Shown: positions 1-6,925 of the stretch, in pieces
How the letters are laid out: every line of letters begins with the position of its first letter
How positions within the stretch are numbered: the first letter of the stretch is position 1
NCBI GenBank assembly: GCA_964436865.1
Contig: CAYTFK010000168.1
Coordinates: forward strand, 1-14,669
Reading direction: 5' to 3'
Length of the DNA: 14,669 nucleotides
Origin: JAXGPP01 sp964436865
GTDB taxonomy: Bacteria > Planctomycetota > Planctomycetia > Pirellulales > Thermoguttaceae
Translations under genes and position numbers: made by a program
Notes under the pieces: generated by a model
Told to the model about the DNA's origin: nothing
The model's database searches: none
What the model saw: only the letters and a program-made list of their open reading frames with translations

Positions 1-2
1 GG

Positions 3-86
3 ATCGAGCAGCTCGCCACCCGGGGGCCGTGCCGGGCGATTGCGTGGCTTGAAAATGGCTGGCTGGGGATGAATCGGCCGGGCTGA
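3..86 (+). CDS. possible 3' end of an unidentified gene entering from the left edge
   Basis: In the third forward frame the sequence is open from the left edge to a TGA at 84-86 and would encode about 27 residues containing RGPCRAIAWLENGWLG, which reads more like ordinary protein than the other frames here. I do not recognise a family. The minus strand is also free of stop codons in all frames over roughly the first 230 bases, so a minus-strand gene starting here and running off the left edge is equally possible. Neither reading can be tested with so little sequence. Confidence 0.2.
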   Translation: MEQLATRGPCRAIAWLENGWLGMNRPG

Positions 87-341
87 AACTGGGCCATTGC
101 GACACCGCTTTTCGTGATACCCCCCGCTGATGCGAAACGCCCCAGGCTGGTGTTTCGGTTGACTTGGGCGACGGGCGTGGCGGTAAGTGGTTGGGATGAA
201 GGGGTTTCGCATGTGGGACGTGGACGTAAGTTTTCTACGTCTTTTGGGTCGAGTGTTGAAGTTCGTAGAGGGGTAAGGGAATTGGTAGGCTTGGCGGGCA
301 GAGAATGCGGGCTGAAGGTCTGGGGTGCGAAGACGGAAGGG

Positions 342-427
342 ACGCTGGAAGCGCGTGGCACATGAGGGGCTGGAAGCCCATGGCACGGGGGAAGATCACG
401 GGCAGGAAGCCCGTAGCACGTGAGGGG
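342..427. repeat. three tandem short hairpin-forming repeat units
   Basis: Three imperfect copies share the pattern stem, loop (T/A)GGAA, stem, then (A/G)T(A/G)GCAC, often followed by TGAGGGG. The hairpins are at 343-353 (CGC-TGGAA-GCG), 367-379 (GGGC-TGGAA-GCCC) and 398-414 (ACGGGC-AGGAA-GCCCGT). The stem bases differ between the first copy and the others but stay paired, while the loop is nearly constant. They resemble the short interspersed intergenic hairpin elements (of the type GGCAGGATGCCTGTGCCAC) that I recall from planctomycete genomes; that likeness is from memory and untested. Confidence 0.6.
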
Positions 428-574
428 TGGAGATGGGCGAGTCGAGTGGTGCATGGATCAGGAGCTTTCGTATAGGGGGCGAATTAGTGGCGTCCGACCG
501 CGCCGGCGCGCAGGTTAAGCGCGGAGCCCGGCGAGGGGCTCTTGCGAAGGCCGGCGCGGATGCGTCGGGCGACC

Positions 575-599
575 GATATACGATAGTGTACTGATATAC
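575..599. repeat. AT-rich direct repeat of GATATAC, 18-base period
   Basis: GATATAC occurs at 575-581 and again at 593-599, exactly 18 bases apart, with partial similarity continuing after each copy (GAT/TGAT, then GTG). The stretch is AT-rich inside a GC-rich neighbourhood. It could be a promoter or an operator read by a dimeric regulator, but no convincing gene starts next to it, so its role is open. Confidence 0.35.
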
Positions 600-660
600 A
601 TGATGCGTGGCCTAAATGTCAACAGGAAATCTTCTCACGAATCCGACCCCGTCCACGTGC

Positions 661-681
661 CGGGGCAGCGGGCAAGCCCCG
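661..681. other. GC-rich inverted repeat (hairpin)
   Basis: CGGGGC at 661-666 pairs with GCCCCG at 676-681 across a nine-base loop. No run of T follows on either strand, so this is at most a weak or factor-dependent terminator or a relic of other intergenic sequence. Confidence 0.3.
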
Positions 682-873
682 ATCCGGCCCGCTACCGGAC
701 AAGTGCGACGGATTATCGCCAGGCTGAACCATGGCCAGAGCTCGGAGCCCTGGTCGAGGTTTCGGCCCTCGCAGACACGTTCCTGCCAATTCCGGCTGCA
801 AGAACCGCACGAGAAGAGCACTGGCGGGCCACCCTGCCGACGACCCCGATGCCAAATGTTCGGTGCTTGTTCG

Positions 874-906
874 GCGACAATTACCTTTCCCCTTGAGCGA
901 CAATTA
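874..906. repeat. direct repeat GCGACAATTA x2
   Basis: GCGACAATTA occurs at 874-883 and 897-906 with a 23-base period; on the minus strand this reads TAATTGTCGC twice. Closely spaced repeats of this kind occur at the ends of some insertion sequences, where they bind transposase, for example in the IS21 family. No transposase gene is recognisable beside them, so the element would be a remnant. Chance cannot be excluded. Confidence 0.3.
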
Positions 907-1097
907 GAATTCCCGGGATCGGGTGCCGGAGGGTGGGTGCTTCTCTGGTGGTTTGGCAGTGGTGTGCGACCGTGTTCGTGGCGTATTGTGCTGTCCGGTG
1001 AATCTGCCTTACCTGCGCGGGCCGCCGGACGGGAGACTGCCCAAAGCCATTAGGACCAGCAGCCAACCACTGCACGGGCCGGTTGCGTAAGGCCCCG

Positions 1098-2267
1098 TCA
1101 CCTGCGTTCTGTTGCGACCAGCAGTCGTTTCGACACTGTTCTTCGCTTCGCCTTCTTGGGCGGCAGAAGGATCAGGTCCACTTCGCCGGCTTTGGGTGTC
1201 TTGTCGCCGAAAAGGTGCGTCTGAGTCGGCTTTCGGAACGGCCGGCATTTCTCGACCAGTTCCTTCTTCGGGAACGCCTCGCGCAGCGCGTCCAGTGTCG
1301 CCTTCTTAGTAAACGAGTCCTTACTTGTTCGCACATAGACTATGGCGTCGTCCGCGACCACCTCGGCTGCGCGGCAGAAGACCCGTCTCAAGAGGCTCGT
1401 GTAACGGTCGGCGTGGGTGAACCGGCCCTGGAATGGTCCGCGGGTGACATAGGCATCGGTCCCAAACCCGAGTAGCCAAAGCCTAAGCCACTGGTCGTAG
1501 TGATAGTTGGTCACGCCAAAGTACGGCGGCGACGTAAGCAGCAGCTTGGCCCTCGGCACTTCATGTTCCCGTAGACGCCGCTCCAACTGCGGAAGAAGAT
1601 TAATGCTGTTGCCGAGGAACACTCGACTCCCCCCCGCCTCAACCACGCCTTTTGCATAGCGCCACCGGATTCGCTGTTGCATGAACTTGGCAATGTTGAC
1701 ACTCGGCGGCTTGGTTCCGTTCTCCTTCCACCATTTGATGGCGTACTGCGGTGACATCGCCTTTGTCTGTCGCATCTGATTGGACAGGCATTGGCCTTCT
1801 TTGCCGTGAAGGTAGACCAACAGAATCGCCATGAGCGTCCTGTCACACTCGCATCTGCGCCAGTCAAGCCCCTCCCGCGCGGCAAGAAGGAAACGCCGAA
1901 CTGAAGGCGCAAAACACTTCCTAAAGAACACCGGCAGTAACCGTGCCTGCTCCGCATACTCGCTGCTTGCGTCGATCACCTGTAGCAGGCGATCCTCGAC
2001 TCGCTCCAAAGCTGCAGGCCCGAGCTTAGTCCTCGCATAGACCCATCCGACAGGGCTAATCTCGACGCCAATCCCACATCTACCTGACGCCGCCGCGCTG
2101 AAGATCGCAGTCCCACGACCGGCAAACGGGTCGAGCACAGCGTCGCCGGCCGAGGTGTATTCATTAATGACGGCGTCCGCAAAGGTGGTCGGGAACATGG
2201 CATAGTATGGGCCAATGCCCTCCCACCTCTTCGCTGCGGTATCGAAGGCCTTGCCGTTACCTGCCAT
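1098..2267 (-). CDS. SPPY-type DNA methyltransferase (N4-cytosine or N6-adenine) of the HerA-NurA cassette
   Basis: A 389-residue S-adenosylmethionine-dependent DNA methyltransferase. The N-terminal part carries a motif X-like segment (FPTTFADAVINEY, 25-37), the cofactor loop DPFAGRGT (motif I, 46-53) and the acidic motif GVEISP (67-72). The catalytic motif TSPPY (245-249) comes late. Order X-I-target region-IV is that of the alpha-like amino-methylases. Residues about 100-235, including SNQMRQTKAMSP (162-173), lie between them and probably hold target recognition. The serine in SPPY is common in N4-cytosine enzymes, but specificity cannot be read from it. The ATG start lies inside the end of the nuclease gene (11-base overlap), so translation is probably coupled. 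No separate specificity subunit and no classical restriction endonuclease gene is nearby. The likely role is marking host DNA so that the upstream HerA-NurA machine spares it; this role is inferred. Confidence 0.92.
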   Translation of the reverse strand: MAGNGKAFDTAAKRWEGIGPYYAMFPTTFADAVINEYTSAGDAVLDPFAGRGTAIFSAAASGRCGIGVEISPVGWVYARTKLGPAALERVEDRLLQVIDASSEYAEQARLLPVFFRKCFAPSVRRFLLAAREGLDWRRCECDRTLMAILLVYLHGKEGQCLSNQMRQTKAMSPQYAIKWWKENGTKPPSVNIAKFMQQRIRWRYAKGVVEAGGSRVFLGNSINLLPQLERRLREHEVPRAKLLLTSPPYFGVTNYHYDQWLRLWLLGFGTDAYVTRGPFQGRFTHADRYTSLLRRVFCRAAEVVADDAIVYVRTSKDSFTKKATLDALREAFPKKELVEKCRPFRKPTQTHLFGDKTPKAGEVDLILLPPKKAKRRTVSKRLLVATERR

Positions 2268-3618
2268 TCTCAGCCGTCCCTAGTAGCGCTCTGGCCAATT
2301 GTGTCAATACCTTCGAACCAAGTTGCAGCGGGATAGCGGCCTGGGCGTTGGCCGCAATCAACGGTGACACGGCGTTCGCGTAGCGCGATGACACCACGCG
2401 GTCCAGGAGCGTGCAGATGGCGGCGAACTGCGGATAGAGAGAGATGTCGTCACTGTCGATGGTGTCTTGAGTGTCGGACAAGAAAGGGAGGCTGGCAACG
2501 ATTCGCGCCCCACTCTGTGCCTTATAGAAGAACTTGCGTCCGAAGTAAGTGTCTTCGCCGTACCGCTTGCGGCTGTCAGAATGCAGGATGCGCTCCTTGA
2601 TATAACGGTCCGTCAGAAGCATGAACTGCCGCGCGGAGAAGAGCTGCTGTCCCGGCATTTCCGTCTGGTCAATTTCCTCGAAGTGCTGCACGAAACCTCC
2701 GGTCTTCTCAATGCCCAAGATCAAGAGATCCTGACCGACTGCCGCCTGCACCTTCTGATTGAGTCGCTTGAGTTCCCGGCTGATAGCGGCACTCAGCCAG
2801 GCCGGAGGGCCGAATGCCGCCAGCGGGCCGTCGATGAAGAAGGCGAGGGACGTAGTACGTTGCAGCAAATTCCGCCGCTCAAAGCAACGCAGAAAATGGA
2901 TCATGAGTAGCCGTTCGATAACCTGCATCACCAGGCCGAATGCCTCGCCGTTCGTTCCGATGTCGCGGAATCGCTCATGGATGCGAAGAGCGTCCGTCGA
3001 GTAAACCGGGCGGCCGCAGGTCTCACAGGTTGTGCAGCCAGGGCCGACCGCGAACTCCGCGGTACAGCCATGGGACTCCTTGTATGGGCAACTCTGGGGA
3101 TTGGCCGTCGGCTTCAGCGCTAGCAAGACCTCGTAGGTCGAAAGCAGGTTCGTCCGGTCGTCCTCGTCAACGACGATGTCGGTGAAGAGGTCGTAAAGCT
3201 CCTCGCGGAAAGAAGCCCGCGCGGAGTTCTGTCTTCGTGTGACTACGTTGCTGCCCGGCAGCGCGGCATCGACGCTCGCGGCCTGCTCTGTCTTGCGGAA
3301 CTCCATGGGATCAATTGGACGCTCGGTATCCAGTTCGCCGATGAGGTGCAGGTCGATAAGGACGCTTGCCGCGGTGCAGTAGCCAACCTTGGCTCCTGGA
3401 TATCCGTTCTTTACGTCCACCTCGGCGTAGCTGCCGTCGATCGCGAGGATGAACCGCGGTAGAACTGTCGCCTGCGGCGGCGCTTCGACAGGTTTGGGGG
3501 CAGAGGCGGCCTGCCCCACCTCTAAGAGCTTGGACCGGGCAAGAAGACTCGTGACCCTTTGGCATTCGGAGATGCGATGTAGGGGGCGGTATGTGGCGTA
3601 TTCGCCGTCGTATGGCAT
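2257..3618 (-). CDS. nurA: NurA-type nuclease with inserted zinc-binding cluster
   Basis: A 453-residue protein with the NurA pattern: first metal-binding Asp in LAIDGSYAEV (D61), an acidic pair in FREELY (E139/E140), second Asp in FFIDGPL (D263), then LGIEKTGG (301-308). NurA proteins are RNase H-like 5'-3' exonucleases and endonucleases that act with HerA to resect DNA ends. An insertion contains C177, C185, C195, C198 and C201, followed by GRPVYSTDALRIHERF, and looks like a zinc ribbon. The C-terminal metal-binding His known from archaeal NurA is not obvious; an Asn (N424) may occupy that place. The gene starts one base after the HerA stop with AAGGGG six bases before its ATG, and its end overlaps the methyltransferase. 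The HerA partner makes the identification much safer than sequence alone. Predicted role: nuclease arm of the cassette. Confidence 0.87.
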   Translation of the reverse strand: MPYDGEYATYRPLHRISECQRVTSLLARSKLLEVGQAASAPKPVEAPPQATVLPRFILAIDGSYAEVDVKNGYPGAKVGYCTAASVLIDLHLIGELDTERPIDPMEFRKTEQAASVDAALPGSNVVTRRQNSARASFREELYDLFTDIVVDEDDRTNLLSTYEVLLALKPTANPQSCPYKESHGCTAEFAVGPGCTTCETCGRPVYSTDALRIHERFRDIGTNGEAFGLVMQVIERLLMIHFLRCFERRNLLQRTTSLAFFIDGPLAAFGPPAWLSAAISRELKRLNQKVQAAVGQDLLILGIEKTGGFVQHFEEIDQTEMPGQQLFSARQFMLLTDRYIKERILHSDSRKRYGEDTYFGRKFFYKAQSGARIVASLPFLSDTQDTIDSDDISLYPQFAAICTLLDRVVSSRYANAVSPLIAANAQAAIPLQLGSKVLTQLARALLGTAENGR

Positions 3619-3619
3619 C

Positions 3620-5761
3620 TCACACCCCTTGGGGGTTCGAGGTGTCTTTGATAAGGAAGCGATCCACCTGCACCGGGATTACGTATGGATTCGACAGAGT
3701 CTTGACGCGGATGAAGCCCTTGTCCTGGGCGCGGAGGATGCTGCCCTCAAAGTCGGCAAAGTCGTAGAATTTCCGGATTTCGCGCGTCTCGTCAGTGTTG
3801 TTGAGATGGCCGATAAACCAGTTGGCCGTGTTCCGCAGAATGTTCTGCTGGATTGAACTTACTTCCTGTGTCGCATATACCAGCCCGATGTGATACTTCG
3901 CCCCTTCCTTCGCCGTGCGGACCCAGATGTCCTGGAAGTCAAGCTCGCGCGAGGACGGCAGGATGTTGTGGGCCTCCTCGACATAAACGAGCACTTCGGG
4001 CGGTGTCCGCGCCGTGCGGAACTGCTGCTGATTGCCCTCGAAGATCACCCTCATTACTCGATCTGCGGCGGCTTTATTGAGTTCGGGATTGCCGCTGGAC
4101 TGATCCACGATCACGAGCCGCCCTTCCTTCAGGTGTTCGTAGATGTCTGTGGCATAATCGGAGCTTGTGTCTGGCGTGTGCTGCTCGCTGACGCGCCCAA
4201 CCAGTTTGGAACCGTTCGGGTAAGCGAACATCTCCAAAATCTTCTTGAGGTCGTCGTCTGCCCAAGAGCCAGAACTACTCGTAGTGACATAATGGGCGTC
4301 AAAAGCGCCCCAGCCAGATTTGCCGTCGGTGATGTAGTCTCGCAGTATTCTGCACGCCTGAGCAATCTCGGCCCAGGTCGGCGAGGACTTCGCCAATATC
4401 GCTGCGCACACCAGGTAGTCAGCCGGCGACTTCCCGACGTTGTTCTGGCCATCGGACGTGATCGCGTTAATCAGTTCCTTCTTGAACAGCCCCCGCGTCT
4501 GGGGAACCAAGTTAGCCGGCGGCCGAAGGCCAGCCTTGTAGAGAAGGGCTCGGTAAGCGAGAACTCGCCGGTTGTATCGCGTGGCGGCCGATCGGTCGGT
4601 TGGCTCGGGCGGGTCAAAAATGACATCGCGGAAGCTGCTAATGAAGATCGTCTTCTGGTCAGACAGAGCGTCGTTGATGATCTCTTTCCCAATCTGAAGG
4701 TTACCGTCGAGGTAGAAGTTAAGCAGCATCAGCTGCCGGTTCGGATCGTTCGGGTGCGACATAATGCCGTACGTAATCACGTCGCGCTGCAACTGCCTGT
4801 GTTGGATTGCTGGTCCGCACTTCCAGACATTTTTGATCGCCTCCGCGTTTAGTCCGCGACCACCGGAGTCTTGCTCGTTCTCGTTCGCATACTCACCGTT
4901 CGGGTCGAAGACGATTTGGCCGATACGAATCGGATCCTGACTCCACCTGAGGGCGAAGATGGACTTGAGGATGATCTTCGTTGTGTTCGACTTGCCGGTG
5001 CGAGTCATGCCGAACAGCGCGGTTTTCTGGCCGAGAAGGTCCGTGGGAGTGATCTGCACGGGGACGCCGTCGATGCCCTGGAAAGGCCGATGGCTCGAAG
5101 CGTAGCGAACCTGCCCGACAGCGACACGCCCATCTTGTGCGGAACCAGTCGACCGGGGGTCGCGGAAGTTAACGATTGCCTCCAACACAATGCCGCGCGG
5201 CTTGAAGACCTTCAGTCCGCGGTTCGGGTAGTAATTGCTGAGATCCGAGCCGAAGAAGAGGCGGAACGCGGGGACGGCGTCAGAGCCAGCATTCACCATG
5301 TAGTAGGTCCCCAGCACTCGACATCGGACACCGGCGTAGCTGAGCAGGTTGTGCGTCGTGGGGTCCATGACGGCCCGGTCGTCCCAGTGCCGAGCAACTT
5401 CGCCGCTGACCCGCTGGGCCGTCTCAACCCGGACGCGCAACGCTTCATCTGCGTTGGGGAGGTTGGCTTTGTCGAGGACGCGCAGCAGTACGATGGATGC
5501 GTCCTCCTGTCGAACGTCAGCCACGGCTCCAGGGCCGACACGTGTGGCAATTAGGAAGGAGAGAGCAGGGATACCGCCGACCCGTTGGCGGTGAAAGTCG
5601 TGAATCTGGACAAGCGCTTCGTCGTATCCGAGCGAGTAGACCTCGCCGACGTAAGCGATTTCCTCGACGAGCGATGTCAACGCCTGACTGGCTGCCTGCA
5701 GCGGCTCATTCAGTTGCTGCTCGCTCAGCCTTTCCGCCAAGTTTGACACGATGCCAGCCAT
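3620..5761 (-). CDS. herA: HerA-type hexameric DNA translocase ATPase
   Basis: A 713-residue FtsK-HerA superfamily ATPase. An N-terminal HAS-barrel-like region (about 30-120) is followed by the ATPase core: Walker A GMTRTGKS (251-258), the HerA signature FDPNGEY (285-291), Walker B VLVYVEEAH (590-598, with the catalytic Glu pair), sensor ATQ (630-632) and the likely arginine finger in ILRNT (about 641-645). The long segment between (about 300-580) is helical and probably caps the ring. HerA forms a hexamer that pumps double-stranded DNA and docks NurA on its face. I place the start at the ATG at 5761, preceded by AAGGAG at a six-base spacing; the in-frame TTG at 5815 would add 18 residues with no comparable ribosome site. 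It lies 80 bases after the winged-helix gene and one base before nurA. In bacteria HerA homologues often appear in anti-phage modules. Confidence 0.95.
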   Translation of the reverse strand: MAGIVSNLAERLSEQQLNEPLQAASQALTSLVEEIAYVGEVYSLGYDEALVQIHDFHRQRVGGIPALSFLIATRVGPGAVADVRQEDASIVLLRVLDKANLPNADEALRVRVETAQRVSGEVARHWDDRAVMDPTTHNLLSYAGVRCRVLGTYYMVNAGSDAVPAFRLFFGSDLSNYYPNRGLKVFKPRGIVLEAIVNFRDPRSTGSAQDGRVAVGQVRYASSHRPFQGIDGVPVQITPTDLLGQKTALFGMTRTGKSNTTKIILKSIFALRWSQDPIRIGQIVFDPNGEYANENEQDSGGRGLNAEAIKNVWKCGPAIQHRQLQRDVITYGIMSHPNDPNRQLMLLNFYLDGNLQIGKEIINDALSDQKTIFISSFRDVIFDPPEPTDRSAATRYNRRVLAYRALLYKAGLRPPANLVPQTRGLFKKELINAITSDGQNNVGKSPADYLVCAAILAKSSPTWAEIAQACRILRDYITDGKSGWGAFDAHYVTTSSSGSWADDDLKKILEMFAYPNGSKLVGRVSEQHTPDTSSDYATDIYEHLKEGRLVIVDQSSGNPELNKAAADRVMRVIFEGNQQQFRTARTPPEVLVYVEEAHNILPSSRELDFQDIWVRTAKEGAKYHIGLVYATQEVSSIQQNILRNTANWFIGHLNNTDETREIRKFYDFADFEGSILRAQDKGFIRVKTLSNPYVIPVQVDRFLIKDTSNPQGV

Positions 5762-5774
5762 ACTCCTCTCCTTG
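5762..5774 (-). promoter_or_regulatory. ribosome binding site fixing the herA start
   Basis: On the minus strand this reads CAAGGAGAGGAGT directly before the ATG at 5761. AAGGAG sits six bases upstream, an ideal spacing, and a second AGGAG abuts the start codon. It is the reason for preferring 5761 over the upstream TTG. Confidence 0.7.
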
Positions 5775-5841
5775 TGCGGACCGAGCGGCCCTGCCCTTGG
5801 ATTCCGGTTGCCCAACGATCACGCTCAACACACGGAAAGCA

Positions 5842-6087
5842 TCATGCGAGCTCCCAGATGCCGCGAGGAGCATCTTTGGCAGGGCGCAGTACGCCATCAC
5901 GACGTAGAATGTCGCCGGCCCAGCGAAGCTCGTATTGCCACTCGAACAACAAATCGCCCGCCGCGCGGATTTCGGGCTCGTGGCGTTCCCAAACACGACG
6001 AGAAATGTCCAGGATTGTCCCGCGACCGCCCATTTGTTGGAGTGCCTCAACGACCCAGTCAGTCATAATCTCCCGGTCACTTGTCAT
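5842..6087 (-). CDS. small winged-helix DNA-binding protein (Mrr N-terminal-like), first gene of the cassette
   Basis: An 81-residue protein. The central part (TDWVVEALQQMGG, then ILDISRRVWERH, then WQYELRWAGDILRRDGVL and the closing RGIWELA) has the pattern of the winged-helix domains at the N-terminus of Mrr-type restriction proteins and related HARE-HTH modules: helix, helix, recognition helix with an R-W-A motif, and a wing ending in GxW. It consists of that domain alone, with no nuclease domain attached. The ATG at 6087 has AAGGAG four bases upstream; an in-frame ATG at 6066 also has a GGGAG nearby, which would shorten it by seven residues. It precedes herA by 80 bases on the same strand. 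It could be a transcriptional regulator of the cassette or a DNA-recognition accessory of HerA-NurA. The fold call is pattern-based, the role inferred. Confidence 0.68.
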   Translation of the reverse strand: MTSDREIMTDWVVEALQQMGGRGTILDISRRVWERHEPEIRAAGDLLFEWQYELRWAGDILRRDGVLRPAKDAPRGIWELA

Positions 6088-6925
6088 TGGACTCCTTCAT
6101 CGCCGGACGCGCTCCGAGTTGACCGGTCTACTGCCTCGAAACAGTACACTAGCGCCTAACATTCCTCTTCACCGCCGCAAACGCAGTTGTATCAAGCGTT
6201 TGCCAGAATGTCAAAGCTCCTCATGCACCGGGGCGCACGTGCCGGTCTTTGGTGCCATGTGCGGTTTGTCCAACTTTGCCCGCCTTGCCTCAGGAAAACC
6301 CCTCCGCCTAGCTCGCAAAATCGCATTGAAGACGGGCCAAGAAATCTGCAATACTGAGGGTGCGGTAGTGGGGGCAGTGGTCCCAACCGTCGCCCACCAT
6401 CGGCGATGCGATGCTCTTTGACAATTTGGACTGTCAGATCTGTCGGAAAGCGGAAGTCCACCAATCCTGAACTGCGAACGCTGGACCTTTTCGCCAACTC
6501 TCCAACTTCGACAGCGTGGAGCTGTCCAAAGAAGACTGTCCAACGACTTTTCCGCGCTTGGGCGAAAACTCCACGCCAGACGGCCGGGAAACGGGGGTAA
6601 CGCATCTGCTGGGCTCCCGCGGCTCCGAGACTGGGCTCCGAAACTTGGAGCAACTAGTCTTGAGTAATCGCGACAGCAATTACGATCCGCGCGAGGTGCG
6701 ATACGCCTTCCAGCCTTACACTTGCCGCCACGGCTCGCGACGGACGATCCGCATAACCGAGTCTATTGTCGCGCATCACCGGGGGATGCCATGATCGGGT
6801 GCCGGACAGGCGTGACCTGCCGTTGCTGCAAATGTGCGACAAAGAAATTACTTCCGTGGATCGACGCCGCTTTCGCGGAGAAGGACGACAGATGCTGGTT
6901 CCCCGGTGCTTAGAGCCGATCGGGC
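6088..6925. other. intergenic region between the cassette and the att operon
   Basis: About 840 bases in which I find no convincing gene. Frames at 6192-6653 (minus, 153 codons) and on the plus strand lack recognisable motifs, and their residues look like translated non-coding DNA. The part next to 6087 should contain the promoter of the winged-helix/HerA/NurA/methylase cassette, but no clear -35/-10 pair can be picked out beyond the ribosome site at 6092-6097. Position 6793-6806 carries GATCGGGTGCCGGA, which also occurs at 917-930. Confidence 0.45.

Larger units (their letters stand above)
600..1097. other. intergenic region downstream of the methyltransferase gene
   Basis: About 500 bases with several overlapping open frames on both strands (the longest 616-1053, plus strand), none with recognisable protein content. 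Visible structure: a GC-rich inverted repeat at 661-681 (CGGGGC, nine-base loop, GCCCCG) without a following T-run; the direct repeat GCGACAATTA at 874-883 and 897-906; and a weak inverted repeat GGGCC/GGCCC at 1076-1095, next to the methyltransferase stop, that could help end transcription. The region may contain decayed mobile-element sequence. Confidence 0.4.

Noticed and set aside
616..1053. Plus-strand frame of 145 codons left of the cassette
   Set aside because: Overlapping frames of similar length exist on both strands here and none shows family features; treated as intergenic.
3890..4852. Plus-strand open frame of 320 codons opposite herA
   Set aside because: Reads more like protein than most shadows, but it lies entirely within herA and has no domain I recognise or ribosome site; herA has all its motifs.
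584..6151. TAGTGTACTG at 584-593 and its reverse complement at 6142-6151, an inverted pair bracketing the cassette
   Set aside because: Ten-base matches are expected many times by chance in a window of this length and the flanks do not extend the match.
6192..6653. Minus-strand frame of 153 codons between the att operon and the cassette
   Set aside because: No motif, competing frames on both strands, and no good ribosome site seen; looks like non-coding sequence.
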